This document shows positions 36,533 to 44,820 of a stretch of 64,000 bases of DNA, in pieces. The DNA is taken from positions 62,001 to 126,000 of IMG/VR virus record IMGVR_UViG_3300032315_001604; one strand, 5' to 3'. This DNA comes from a virus. The notes beneath the pieces are model-generated. The model saw only the letters and a list, made by a program, of their open reading frames with translations, did not search any database and was not told the DNA's origin. Both the position numbers and the translations under genes were made by a program. Positions within the stretch are counted from its first letter, which is position 1; each line of letters starts with the position of its first letter.

Positions 36533-37846
36533 TTAAATTTGTGTGTTGTTATACACACTGTTTTCTCCTGTTTGTAAACATGCTGTATTTGCTTCGGTGT
36601 GAACATACGCATGTAAAGGCTTATCGATAAAAAATTCTGTTTTTGCGTCTCTCCATAACTGAGAAACCCAACCAAAATCTTCACATATGTTATTGCTAGG
36701 TACTCTATATTTTTGAGCTAGTTTTCTGTTCCATGCACAAATATGATATGGTTTTCTCTTAAAGATTGTATCTGGTGAATATGTTTCGTTTTCATTTTGA
36801 AGACCAAATACTACTATAGATTTTGGATTTTCTTCAATAAAACAGTTTTGTTTAAATGTAATAACGTCTACATCAGGATTATTTTTAATAGCATTTACTA
36901 ATTCTATTACATAATCGTTAGATATATCATCGTCATCATCAACAAAAGCAACAAATTGACCTACTGCGGATTGTATTAAATTATCTCTTTTTCGGCCAAC
37001 AGTTCTAACTTTATTATCTATGAGTATTAAATGTTCTACTTTTTTTTCAAGATTGTGTTGTTTTATTTGCTGTTCAATTTTATCAATCAATTTTTTTAAA
37101 CTAGTTCCAATTCTTGATGGAATGCTAGGTGTCAATATAGAAAGATGTGGTAGGAATGGATTTAAATCAAAATTTAATTTATGTCTTTTTTCATATGTGA
37201 CTTTATCTATATTAAAATAAGATTCGTTTCTTGCATATAATTCATCAAAATTTGTTTTTTGATATACAGGATGAGCATGTTCGATAATGACGTTATCAAG
37301 TTTATAACATTTTCCTAAAAAATTTGAAACATCTGTAAACTCATTATCACACCAAAGACTTATATATTCTGGATTGTATATGTAATTGAATCTTTGATAA
37401 TATTTGTGACCCAAAATGCACAAAGTATTAATTTTATCTTGTCCACCATCACTATACCATAAAACACCATCCATGTTTCTATGATATGCAAGCATGTCAT
37501 TACGAATGATATCGTCATATCCATCTACTATAGGAATCATATCATCTGAAGCAAGTAACAGTATATGCCACCCTCCTACTTTTTCCATATCTGCATTAAT
37601 TGCTTGAACTTTTGTTTTATTATGACCAAAAAAATAAACTAATTTTATTTTTTTCTTAAATTCTTCAAGTCTTGATATAACTTGAGGATTATTCATAGCT
37701 GGATCATCAACATCGCAGCTTATAACAAAAGCTATATCATTTTTATTTGTTGCTTTACTATAATATAACTCTAAAACTTGAAAAAATTTTTCAGGTCTTC
37801 CCCTTGTTGGGAATTTAATTAATAAGTTTAATGAATCGGATATCAT
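36533..37846 (-). CDS. Two-domain glycosyltransferase (GT2-like x2)
   Basis: A 437-residue protein with two GT-A units. Unit 1 (about 5-215): LLIKFPTRGRPEKFFQVLEL and ILLLASDDMIP. Unit 2 (about 225-425): LSILTPSIPSRIGTSLKKLID, GRKRDNLIQSAVGQFVAFVDDDDDI with the DxD-type metal site, VITFKQNCFI and YHICAWNRKL. The second unit is a typical GT2. The overlap of 4 bases with the upstream GT-B gene suggests coordinated expression. Substrate unknown. Confidence 0.8.
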   Translation of the reverse strand: MISDSLNLLIKFPTRGRPEKFFQVLELYYSKATNKNDIAFVISCDVDDPAMNNPQVISRLEEFKKKIKLVYFFGHNKTKVQAINADMEKVGGWHILLLASDDMIPIVDGYDDIIRNDMLAYHRNMDGVLWYSDGGQDKINTLCILGHKYYQRFNYIYNPEYISLWCDNEFTDVSNFLGKCYKLDNVIIEHAHPVYQKTNFDELYARNESYFNIDKVTYEKRHKLNFDLNPFLPHLSILTPSIPSRIGTSLKKLIDKIEQQIKQHNLEKKVEHLILIDNKVRTVGRKRDNLIQSAVGQFVAFVDDDDDISNDYVIELVNAIKNNPDVDVITFKQNCFIEENPKSIVVFGLQNENETYSPDTIFKRKPYHICAWNRKLAQKYRVPSNNICEDFGWVSQLWRDAKTEFFIDKPLHAYVHTEANTACLQTGENSVYNNTQI

Positions 37847-38844
37847 AAATTCTCTAAAAATACTTGATTAAACTGTTTCATAACATTTTGTGGATTATAC
37901 CACTGATAAGAGTTATAATCCACATTTTTATTTGGTACAAAATTCATAAAAATGTCAAATAAATCGTTTTCTTCTTCGTAATATATAGCATCATTTTTAA
38001 GAATATCAATATATCCTTTACCGATACCATGTTTCCATGTAATAATAGGTTTATTTAAGGCACAGAATTCTGCAATAGCTAATCCAAATGTTTCTCCATG
38101 ATGTCTGGCATGAATCATTGCGTCAGTAGCAGCAATATATCGATATTTTTCTTTTAAATCGATAATTGGATCTACATAAATCAATCTTTCATGTGAAAGA
38201 AAGGGGTTTGTACAAATCATTAAAAAATATAAATCTTTTCTTTGATTTAAAACTTTGTTTATAGCGTTATAAACAAAAGGTAAATTAAAATCATTATATC
38301 CTCCTATTCTTCCATAAACAAAAGCATCTTCAGGAATATTAAGTTTATGTCTAATTTCTTTTTTGGCTGCTACTGCGTCTATTTGAGGGGTGTTGATAAT
38401 ATGTGAAACGTAAGGTATTTTGCCTTGAGAGCATGTATCAGATAACCATTTAGATACATATGCAAATCTATCACCATGAACATTACTCATAGGTTGAGGA
38501 AAAACCGAGTGAATAAGCATTTTTGCATGTTTTGAATAAAACCCTGTAGGTTCACCCGATTTTATATTATAAACAGCATCAATTTTTTCTTTCAAAATGA
38601 AAGAATCTAATTCTTCATAATTTTTATATTCAATCAAATTAAATTTTAATTTTAAAGAATCTATAGTTTTATCTACATAATTTTTGTAAAACGGTTCATT
38701 CCATGGAAAAACATCAATTCTTTTGCCAAAAGCTAAAAAAGATTTGTTTTTTAAAATTTTTTCATTAAAAAATGCATAATCTAACAAAGCTCTGGTAGAA
38801 CCTTGCATTGAAAATTGTTCTTCTAAAAAAAGTATATTTTTCAT
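37843..38844 (-). CDS. GT4-like (GT-B) glycosyltransferase
   Basis: A 333-residue protein. ILFLEEQFSMQGSTRALLDYA is the opening loop, FAYVSKWLSDTC the acceptor-domain end, YGRIGGYNDFNLPFVYNAI the start of the donor domain, and AMIHARHHGETFGLAIAEFCALNKPII the donor-binding motif (E-x-F-G-x-x-x-x-E) characteristic of GT4 enzymes. It overlaps its neighbours by 4 bases on both sides. Confidence 0.85.
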   Translation of the reverse strand: MKNILFLEEQFSMQGSTRALLDYAFFNEKILKNKSFLAFGKRIDVFPWNEPFYKNYVDKTIDSLKLKFNLIEYKNYEELDSFILKEKIDAVYNIKSGEPTGFYSKHAKMLIHSVFPQPMSNVHGDRFAYVSKWLSDTCSQGKIPYVSHIINTPQIDAVAAKKEIRHKLNIPEDAFVYGRIGGYNDFNLPFVYNAINKVLNQRKDLYFLMICTNPFLSHERLIYVDPIIDLKEKYRYIAATDAMIHARHHGETFGLAIAEFCALNKPIITWKHGIGKGYIDILKNDAIYYEEENDLFDIFMNFVPNKNVDYNSYQWYNPQNVMKQFNQVFLENL

Positions 38845-39392
38845 TGTGTTTGAGAAGGTTGATAAAAATATATTGGAGTTTTGATATAAACTTCAGTTTT
38901 CAATAAAGTTTTTAAACGTAAAGAGTAATCGTAATCTTCCCCAACTGAAATATCAAGAAAATCTATTGATAATGCAATTTCTTTTTTAATAGGATTCAAA
39001 TGATTTGGGCATCTGTAATGAACATTATTTTTAGTATACCAAGAAGAATATTGAATAGAATGTACAAATTTTTCTTTTTTATTGCGATTGATAATCATAC
39101 CTTCTATTCCACAGCAATCTGGGTTTTTATATGAAATTGCTGTTAAAATTTTAACAACATAATCATCGGAAACCCAATCATCATCATCGATAAAAACTAC
39201 ATACTCGCCTTTAGCTGAACGTAATAATTCATTTCTTTTTAAGCCTATACTTTTTTCTCCAGAATCTATGTTAGCCAAAAGCTCAACATCAGGACAAAAT
39301 TTAATTTGTTCAGTTAAATGTCTGTTTAACTTTTTAAATTTGTTAGTTCTATTATGTAGAGTACAAGTTAATATAGAAAGTTTTTTATTCAT
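38841..39392 (-). CDS. GT2 glycosyltransferase (short)
   Basis: A 183-residue protein. KLSILTCTLHNRTNKFKKL is the nucleotide-binding start, SIGLKRNELLRSAKGEYVVFIDDDDWVSDDYV holds the GT2 DDD metal site (about residues 73-78), and SVGEDYDYSLRL is the ED catalytic base motif. It is a compact GT2 without extra domains. It resembles the second unit of the 36533-37846 protein, suggesting duplication inside the island. Confidence 0.85.
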   Translation of the reverse strand: MNKKLSILTCTLHNRTNKFKKLNRHLTEQIKFCPDVELLANIDSGEKSIGLKRNELLRSAKGEYVVFIDDDDWVSDDYVVKILTAISYKNPDCCGIEGMIINRNKKEKFVHSIQYSSWYTKNNVHYRCPNHLNPIKKEIALSIDFLDISVGEDYDYSLRLKTLLKTEVYIKTPIYFYQPSQTQ

Positions 39393-41514
39393 TTACTTTA
39401 TAAATTAATAATCCATCTGATCCTACTCTTCTTTCAAAAAATGGTATATCTAAAAATAAGTTATAATCTAATGATTTAAAAAATTCTTTACATTCATTGT
39501 GCCAAAAATCAGAATGTGTTAATATATACACATGTTTTATTTTTTTATTTATAAAAAGTTCTTTATTTTCATTTAAAAGTGTTGTTTCTGATCCATCAAT
39601 ATCAAAATGTAATACATCAATTTCTATTATATTATGTTCTTTAAAAATCTCATAAAGTGTTATTGGTTTGACTTGAAAATTTTTAATATTTTGATTTGTT
39701 TGAATTACCCAATCATTACCAATACCATTATTATAAAAAATTCCTTCACAATTATTAATCTCAAAATGTTTTTTTCCTAATTCCAAATAAGGTATATGCG
39801 GTTCTATCATTATATTAATAGTATTATTTTTACCTAAAATGTGTTTAAATAGTAAAGAATAATATGCTTGATTAGCACCTACTTCGATCATAATATATGG
39901 AGGTTTATTTTTTTTAAATTCTAAAGTATTTTTTTCAAAATTTTCAATTAAATCGATTTCTGAATCATCTTGATAATATTCCCAAACGTTTTCATGTCCT
40001 TGATTTTTTAAAATTTTAAAATTATATTTTTTTGTGTATGTTTGTTTTTTGGCAACTTTAATATGTTTAAAATCTAAATTTTGATTGATATCAATTTGAT
40101 ATTCATTTAAATTAATATTTTTAAATCCGTTGTCAAACATGTTAGTTTTGCCTGATTGTTCATCTTCTCTTTTTTGTCCGTTCACATAATGTGCTTTTAC
40201 TTCTACATCGTTTAATAATCTTGTTTGATGTGGAACAGAATAAAATTTGCCAAAAGGGTGCGTATAAATTTTCAAACCTACTTTTTCTACACGATTTCCT
40301 AGTGTTCTGTCTTCAGATCCCCACCCTATATAATCAATCGGATATCCATTAACTGCTTCAAAATGTTCTTTTCGAAAAACTATAACTCCTCCCATTGTTG
40401 CATCTGGATTTTGTATATAATCGAATTGACTACAATATGTGCTCATATGCACAGGTGTTTCTGGATATGAATAATCTGCAATTTCGGGTATTAGATCTAC
40501 ATCATGAAAACAGTAATAATTAAAATTGGGATTAAATAAAAATGCTATATTATTTAATAATCCTTTATTAAAAAGATCATTATCATTTTGTTCTACAACA
40601 ACAATTTCATATTTAGAAACTTGTTTTGATAGGACGTTTTTAAGAGCAGGAATTAGCTGATCTAATGCTGTTTTTCTATCTCTATATGGAATAACGACAC
40701 ACAATTCCTTATCGTTATTGATTAATTTTTTACGACTATAGTTTGTCTGCAACACTACTAAACTTTTGAGTAAATTTTTAATTCCCAAATCTTGAATAGT
40801 ATTTGTAAAGTGACCCCATTTTTTAGTAAAAAATTCTGCTGATTTTTGCCAATTTTCTTGATATTTTTCTTTATTTGTAATAGATGAATTTGCACTACTA
40901 CCTTCTATATCAGTTAAATAATCTTCACTGTTATAAAGATCAGGGAAATACCAAAAAGGAGGAGCAACGTTTTTTTGAATTAAATTGTAAGCAAAGTCGA
41001 TATGCTCAAATGCATTGGTATAATTTTCATCAAAATATCCCAACTTTTTAAGTAATTGGGCATTGATATACATAAATGCTCCTTGTGGATTGTGATAGAA
41101 ACCTATTTTTACTCCATCTGGTTGTTCGTGGACGTATTTTAAGCTCTTTTCATTGTCAGCTACCTTTTCATAACACAAATGATGAATTCCTGTTGAATTA
41201 GCAGCTTTAATATATTCTTCAAAAACATTAGAGTCTTTTACAATAATATCATCTTCTATTAAGAATAGATGTTCGCACCCCAAATTAATTAGCTCTTTAA
41301 GAGCTTTGTTTTTTGATTTAGCTACCCCTAATTGTTTATTGTTATGAATAACTGTATCTGCATCTGCTGGATTTACATATGCATCTTCTCCATCATTTAC
41401 TATGACTAGTTTATCCATCTTATCTTTTGGTAAAGATGCATAAACTTTACTATAATAATCAGGGCGATTATATGTAATAATACCAACACCTATTCTTGAT
41501 GATACAGTTTCCAT
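39385..41514 (-). CDS. Three-domain glycan enzyme: GT2-like + GT7-like galactosyltransferase-like + FkbM methyltransferase
   Basis: A 709-residue fusion. Domain 1 (about 5-235): RIGVGIITYNRPDYY, LFLIEDDI (EDD 87-89), QGAFMYINAQLL. Domain 2 (about 270-450): LCVVIPYRDR, FHDVDLIPE (DVD 338-340), MGGVIVFRKEHF, and YIGWGSEDRTLGNR (397-408), matching the GWGxED motif of beta-1,4-galactosyltransferase-type (GT7) enzymes. Domain 3 (about 535-705): IMIEVGANQAYYSLLF motif I, IMIEPHIPYL, DVLHFDIDGSETTLL, the FkbM pattern. One polypeptide could add two sugars and methylate the product. Domain order is seen; donors and acceptor are unknown. Confidence 0.85.
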   Translation of the reverse strand: METVSSRIGVGIITYNRPDYYSKVYASLPKDKMDKLVIVNDGEDAYVNPADADTVIHNNKQLGVAKSKNKALKELINLGCEHLFLIEDDIIVKDSNVFEEYIKAANSTGIHHLCYEKVADNEKSLKYVHEQPDGVKIGFYHNPQGAFMYINAQLLKKLGYFDENYTNAFEHIDFAYNLIQKNVAPPFWYFPDLYNSEDYLTDIEGSSANSSITNKEKYQENWQKSAEFFTKKWGHFTNTIQDLGIKNLLKSLVVLQTNYSRKKLINNDKELCVVIPYRDRKTALDQLIPALKNVLSKQVSKYEIVVVEQNDNDLFNKGLLNNIAFLFNPNFNYYCFHDVDLIPEIADYSYPETPVHMSTYCSQFDYIQNPDATMGGVIVFRKEHFEAVNGYPIDYIGWGSEDRTLGNRVEKVGLKIYTHPFGKFYSVPHQTRLLNDVEVKAHYVNGQKREDEQSGKTNMFDNGFKNINLNEYQIDINQNLDFKHIKVAKKQTYTKKYNFKILKNQGHENVWEYYQDDSEIDLIENFEKNTLEFKKNKPPYIMIEVGANQAYYSLLFKHILGKNNTINIMIEPHIPYLELGKKHFEINNCEGIFYNNGIGNDWVIQTNQNIKNFQVKPITLYEIFKEHNIIEIDVLHFDIDGSETTLLNENKELFINKKIKHVYILTHSDFWHNECKEFFKSLDYNLFLDIPFFERRVGSDGLLIYKVNE

Positions 41515-42311
41515 ATTTCTTTTAGTTTTTGCACAACTTCTTGTTCAGAAGCAATGTTTTCTTGTGGTCCGTATCCCGCAACAACCGAGAAGTTATTCTT
41601 GTGAATAAAATGATCCAATCCTTTTTTAAAGGTATCTTGAAAATCAGATTCGGATCTAATTTTAGATTGTTGGTGATCAGGAACAATATCTTTTAAGTAT
41701 AAATTAGAATCTTTAATATCAGCAAACCATCTAAAAGGAGGATGGTAGTTATTTTTAATAATTTGATATGTATGATCTACATGCTCTAATGCATTATAAA
41801 AATTTTCATCCATTAAACCGATTTTATTTAAGACATCTACATGATAGTAACTAAATGCTCCAAGCACATTAGGGTATAAATTAATTGATGTTTTATCAGG
41901 ATAATTTATAGATTTACGGATATTTGGTTGATTTAAAAAATTTAAATTGTGATTGCCATGAAGTCCGTAGTTAAAATGTTTAATACCTGTGCTTTTTGAA
42001 GCATTTATATATTTTTCAAAAATTTCATGATTTAAAATTTCAATGTCATCTTCCATTAAGAAGATATGTTCACATTTTTGATCTAATAAATATTTTAAAG
42101 CTATGTTTTTTGCTTTAGCTACTCCCTCCTTGCCCTTTGTCTCTTTAAAAATAACAGGATAATATGGCAATTTTTCCGTTCCATCATTGATTATGATATA
42201 TTCTAACTCTGTTTTTTGAGAAGCATCTAATAGAGAAGTGACCGATTTTTTATAAAAATCTGGTCTGTCACATGTAATTAGCCCTATTCCTATTTTATTT
42301 TGAGCTACCAT
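41490..42311 (-). CDS. GT2-like glycosyltransferase, paralogue of the fusion protein's first domain
   Basis: A 273-residue protein when started at ATG 42311, which gives MVAQNKIGIGLITCDRPDFY, matching the start of its paralogues; an ATG at 42341 would add ten residues and extend the overlap with the upstream gene. IFLMEDDIEILN holds the EDD site; NVLGAFSYYHVDVLNKIGL and NALEHVDHTYQIIKNNYHPPFRWFADI closely follow the layout of domain 1 of the 709-residue neighbour (QGAFMYI, NAFEHIDFAY, APPFWYFPDL). The two are clear duplicates. Substrate unknown. Confidence 0.8.
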   Translation of the reverse strand: MVAQNKIGIGLITCDRPDFYKKSVTSLLDASQKTELEYIIINDGTEKLPYYPVIFKETKGKEGVAKAKNIALKYLLDQKCEHIFLMEDDIEILNHEIFEKYINASKSTGIKHFNYGLHGNHNLNFLNQPNIRKSINYPDKTSINLYPNVLGAFSYYHVDVLNKIGLMDENFYNALEHVDHTYQIIKNNYHPPFRWFADIKDSNLYLKDIVPDHQQSKIRSESDFQDTFKKGLDHFIHKNNFSVVAGYGPQENIASEQEVVQKLKEIWKLYHQE

Positions 42312-43074
42312 AAGTTTTTTGAAGTTTTTCCATAAACTCAAGTAAAACTTGTTGGGTTACTCCACTTGGATCATTTTGAGATGGTATATATTTGTGTTTA
42401 TGGTAAAAATAGGCACAAGATAATTCTAAAGATTTGTCATCATCTGGTTTGTATTGCTCTTTTGACTGAGGCATTTCTTTAAAATTTATTTTTTCTATGT
42501 TAGCAACATATTCCTCTAAAGAATCTTTTTCGATTGTTGGATTATAATGTTTAGGAGGATAAACTTCTTTTTCTCTCATTTTATTGATAAAATCAACTAT
42601 ATCTAAATCTTTGGTGTTATAATATCTTTCATCAAAGTATCCAAAGTTTTTAATAATTCCCGAATACAGAAAGATAAAATTTGTATTAAGCTGTGGAGAA
42701 AGGTTTAGAGTTAAATTGGCAGCATCATCTTCTACTGGAATACTATTAGATCCTGCGCCAGTAATAAACCATGTTCCAAAAGTTTCTGCCAGATTTATTG
42801 TTTTTTCAAAAAAATTATTGTCTTTAATTCTTACATTTGAATTTAAGAGAAAATAGTATTTTAAATTTTTAATTCTCATCTGAGAAATTAAATAGTTTCT
42901 CATTGTTGCTAATGAGACTTGTTTTGTATAATTTTTTTGATTCTCTTTAGAGAATGTTTTATTAGATACAATAAAAACATTTGATTTAAATTCTTCAGGA
43001 ATAGAAGAAATTGCTCCTTCTAATAATTCATCAGAGTGTATGTCTAAAATACCAATTCCTATTTCGCTTTTCAT
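42295..43074 (-). CDS. GT2-like protein, divergent paralogue
   Basis: A 259-residue protein with the same frame as the next two genes: EIGIGILDIHSDELLEGAISSIP, YYFLLNSNVRIKD where the paralogues have EDDI, then YSGIIKNFGYFDERYYNTKDLDIVDF and VYPPKHYNP. The acidic metal site is replaced by NSNVR, so it may be catalytically inactive or use a different mechanism. It overlaps gp47 by 4 bases and is the first gene of the island after 47. Confidence 0.65.
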   Translation of the reverse strand: MKSEIGIGILDIHSDELLEGAISSIPEEFKSNVFIVSNKTFSKENQKNYTKQVSLATMRNYLISQMRIKNLKYYFLLNSNVRIKDNNFFEKTINLAETFGTWFITGAGSNSIPVEDDAANLTLNLSPQLNTNFIFLYSGIIKNFGYFDERYYNTKDLDIVDFINKMREKEVYPPKHYNPTIEKDSLEEYVANIEKINFKEMPQSKEQYKPDDDKSLELSCAYFYHKHKYIPSQNDPSGVTQQVLLEFMEKLQKTYGSSK

Positions 43075-44114
43075 TTTATTAAATCATTATACAATTCTTT
43101 TACATAAGAAACAACTTCTTTTTTATTTTCAATATCAAGAGAGTCTACATATGTTTTAATATCTTGCATTAAATCAACGGTTTTTAATTCATTTTCTTTT
43201 AATGAAGATGTAGTTTTCTCAGATTCTTGATGATCTATTCTTAAAGAAATCGGTTCTAGTTTATTTATTTTGCTGTGTAAAAGTATCAACTTTTCTTCAT
43301 CTAGTTGAGTATCAACGACTAAACTAATATGATTATTTTTAATATTTTCTTTTAAAAAGGATACTGTTATTTCACCTGATAGTATTCTTTTGATAGAAAT
43401 TTTTATATGTTTTGGTGAAATTTTATTTTCTATAAAATCGAAATTGTTTTTTTCTACATCATAAACATATATTCCTCTACTATCTAAAGTGTCACCAAAG
43501 TTTTGTTGATAAGGACTGCCCAAATAAACTATTTCACCGTTTTGATATGTTCTGTGATCTTTTTTATGAAAATGTCCTGAGATAATAAGTTTAGATTTTT
43601 TAAAAAGATCAGCAGACTTTAAACCATGTTCACAAACTTTATATGTATTCATATAAAAAGATGTGATTTCAAAATGACCAAATATAATATCTACATTTGG
43701 AATATCAACAATATCAGTACCCCAAGGAACTAAAACTGCTTTCTTATTATAGATATCTAATTCAAAAGGCATATCATCTATAATTTTGATATTTTTCCAA
43801 CCATCAAAAATTGATATTGAATTAACTTTTCCTGTATCTTTGTAAAAGCTGTCATGATTTCCTACGGAAATATAAAGATTAAAATCTTTAAAATAATCAA
43901 AAAACTTTTTAGCTGTATCTAATGTAGATACGGATATTTCTGATCTGTTATGAAAAATATCACCAGGAATGATTATATCATTTATTCCGAGTTCCAAATA
44001 TTTTTTAGAAGCCCATTCAGCAAATTCTAATACTATCTTATGCCATATAGGATTATCTTGATTAATTCCTATATGAACATCTGAAAAACATCCGATTTTG
44101 TTACTTTTAATCAT
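43071..44114 (-). CDS. 47: Recombination endonuclease subunit gp47 (SbcD/Mre11-like)
   Basis: A 347-residue metallophosphoesterase, close to T4 gp47 (339). Metal-binding motifs: CFSDVHIG (D12, H14), IPGDIFHNR (D52), VGNHDSF (GNHD 85-88), FGHFEI (146-150), and ISGHFHKKDH (178-187). Its final residues VKELYNDLIK form a helix. It works with ATPase gp46 in end resection. Its start overlaps the gp55 gene by 8 bases, keeping the T4 order 55-47. Confidence 0.95.
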   Translation of the reverse strand: MIKSNKIGCFSDVHIGINQDNPIWHKIVLEFAEWASKKYLELGINDIIIPGDIFHNRSEISVSTLDTAKKFFDYFKDFNLYISVGNHDSFYKDTGKVNSISIFDGWKNIKIIDDMPFELDIYNKKAVLVPWGTDIVDIPNVDIIFGHFEITSFYMNTYKVCEHGLKSADLFKKSKLIISGHFHKKDHRTYQNGEIVYLGSPYQQNFGDTLDSRGIYVYDVEKNNFDFIENKISPKHIKISIKRILSGEITVSFLKENIKNNHISLVVDTQLDEEKLILLHSKINKLEPISLRIDHQESEKTTSSLKENELKTVDLMQDIKTYVDSLDIENKKEVVSYVKELYNDLIK

Positions 44115-44820
44115 TCAAATGTTGTTTGAGAGCAGATATTTTATTATTTTTTAAATAACTATTATAAGTTTCTGACATTAACATAAGTTCGGCTTGATAT
44201 TTAATATGTGTCTCGTTAATGTGTTTTTCTTTTTTAATTCTGTTTCTAAATGCATTAAAAGCAATTCTAGTAAAATATGAAAAGGGGTTTGTACCTTTTT
44301 CTCTATCATATTTTTTAGACATAAGAGCTTTAAACATTCTAATTAAAGCATCCCCTACCATATCTTCTCTATATGTATAGTTAATAAAATTGGGAGCATA
44401 ACTTAATTTATGTGCAATTTTATTAACCATTTCTGCTAAGTCGTTGCTTAAAACACCTGTTTCGTAATATACCACAATTTCTTCATCAAATTTTTTTGGT
44501 TCTACATAAAATTTGGTTTTGTCTACTTTTGGACCTTTCTTTTTAACAGGTTTTTCTTCTTCTAATTCTTCTTCTACTTCTTCTTCTAATTCGGCATCTT
44601 CTTCTAATTCGGCATCAGTATCATCTTCTTCTAAATCTAATAACTCTTCCTCGTTTTCTATTTCTAGCTCATCATCGATGATTTCACTCTTAATTTTTTT
44701 CGGTATTTTATTTTTTACTTTTTTAACAGCTTTCGTTTTAACTGTTTTTTTCTTTGGTTTTTTATTTTTAACAGCTTTCGTTTTAACTGTTTTATTTTTA
44801 TGTAATTTCTTTTTCTTCAT
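44107..44820 (-). CDS. 55: Late-transcription sigma factor gp55 with Lys-rich and acidic N-terminal extension
   Basis: A 237-residue protein. The conserved sigma region is at about 145-202: YTYREDMVGDALIRMFKAL, KYDREKGTNPFSYFTRIAFNAFRNRIKKEK, which matches gp55 of T4-like phages and recognises TATAAATA late promoters. T4 gp55 has 185 residues; here the first about 44 residues are almost pure Lys/Thr/Val/Ala (histone H1-like, with KTVKTKAVK twice) and 45-90 are Glu/Asp-rich. The C-terminus lacks the hydrophobic-acidic clamp-binding ending known in T4 gp55. It overlaps uvsW by 23 bases. Confidence 0.9.
   Translation of the reverse strand: MKKKKLHKNKTVKTKAVKNKKPKKKTVKTKAVKKVKNKIPKKIKSEIIDDELEIENEEELLDLEEDDTDAELEEDAELEEEVEEELEEEKPVKKKGPKVDKTKFYVEPKKFDEEIVVYYETGVLSNDLAEMVNKIAHKLSYAPNFINYTYREDMVGDALIRMFKALMSKKYDREKGTNPFSYFTRIAFNAFRNRIKKEKHINETHIKYQAELMLMSETYNSYLKNNKISALKQHLND
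44721..44793. repeat. Two identical 28-base direct repeats in the gp55 N-terminal extension
   Basis: The 28 bases at 44721-44748 recur unchanged at 44766-44793, spaced by 45 bases (15 codons), so slippage would keep the frame. They encode the two KTVKTKAVK units of the Lys-rich tail. Confidence 0.9.
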
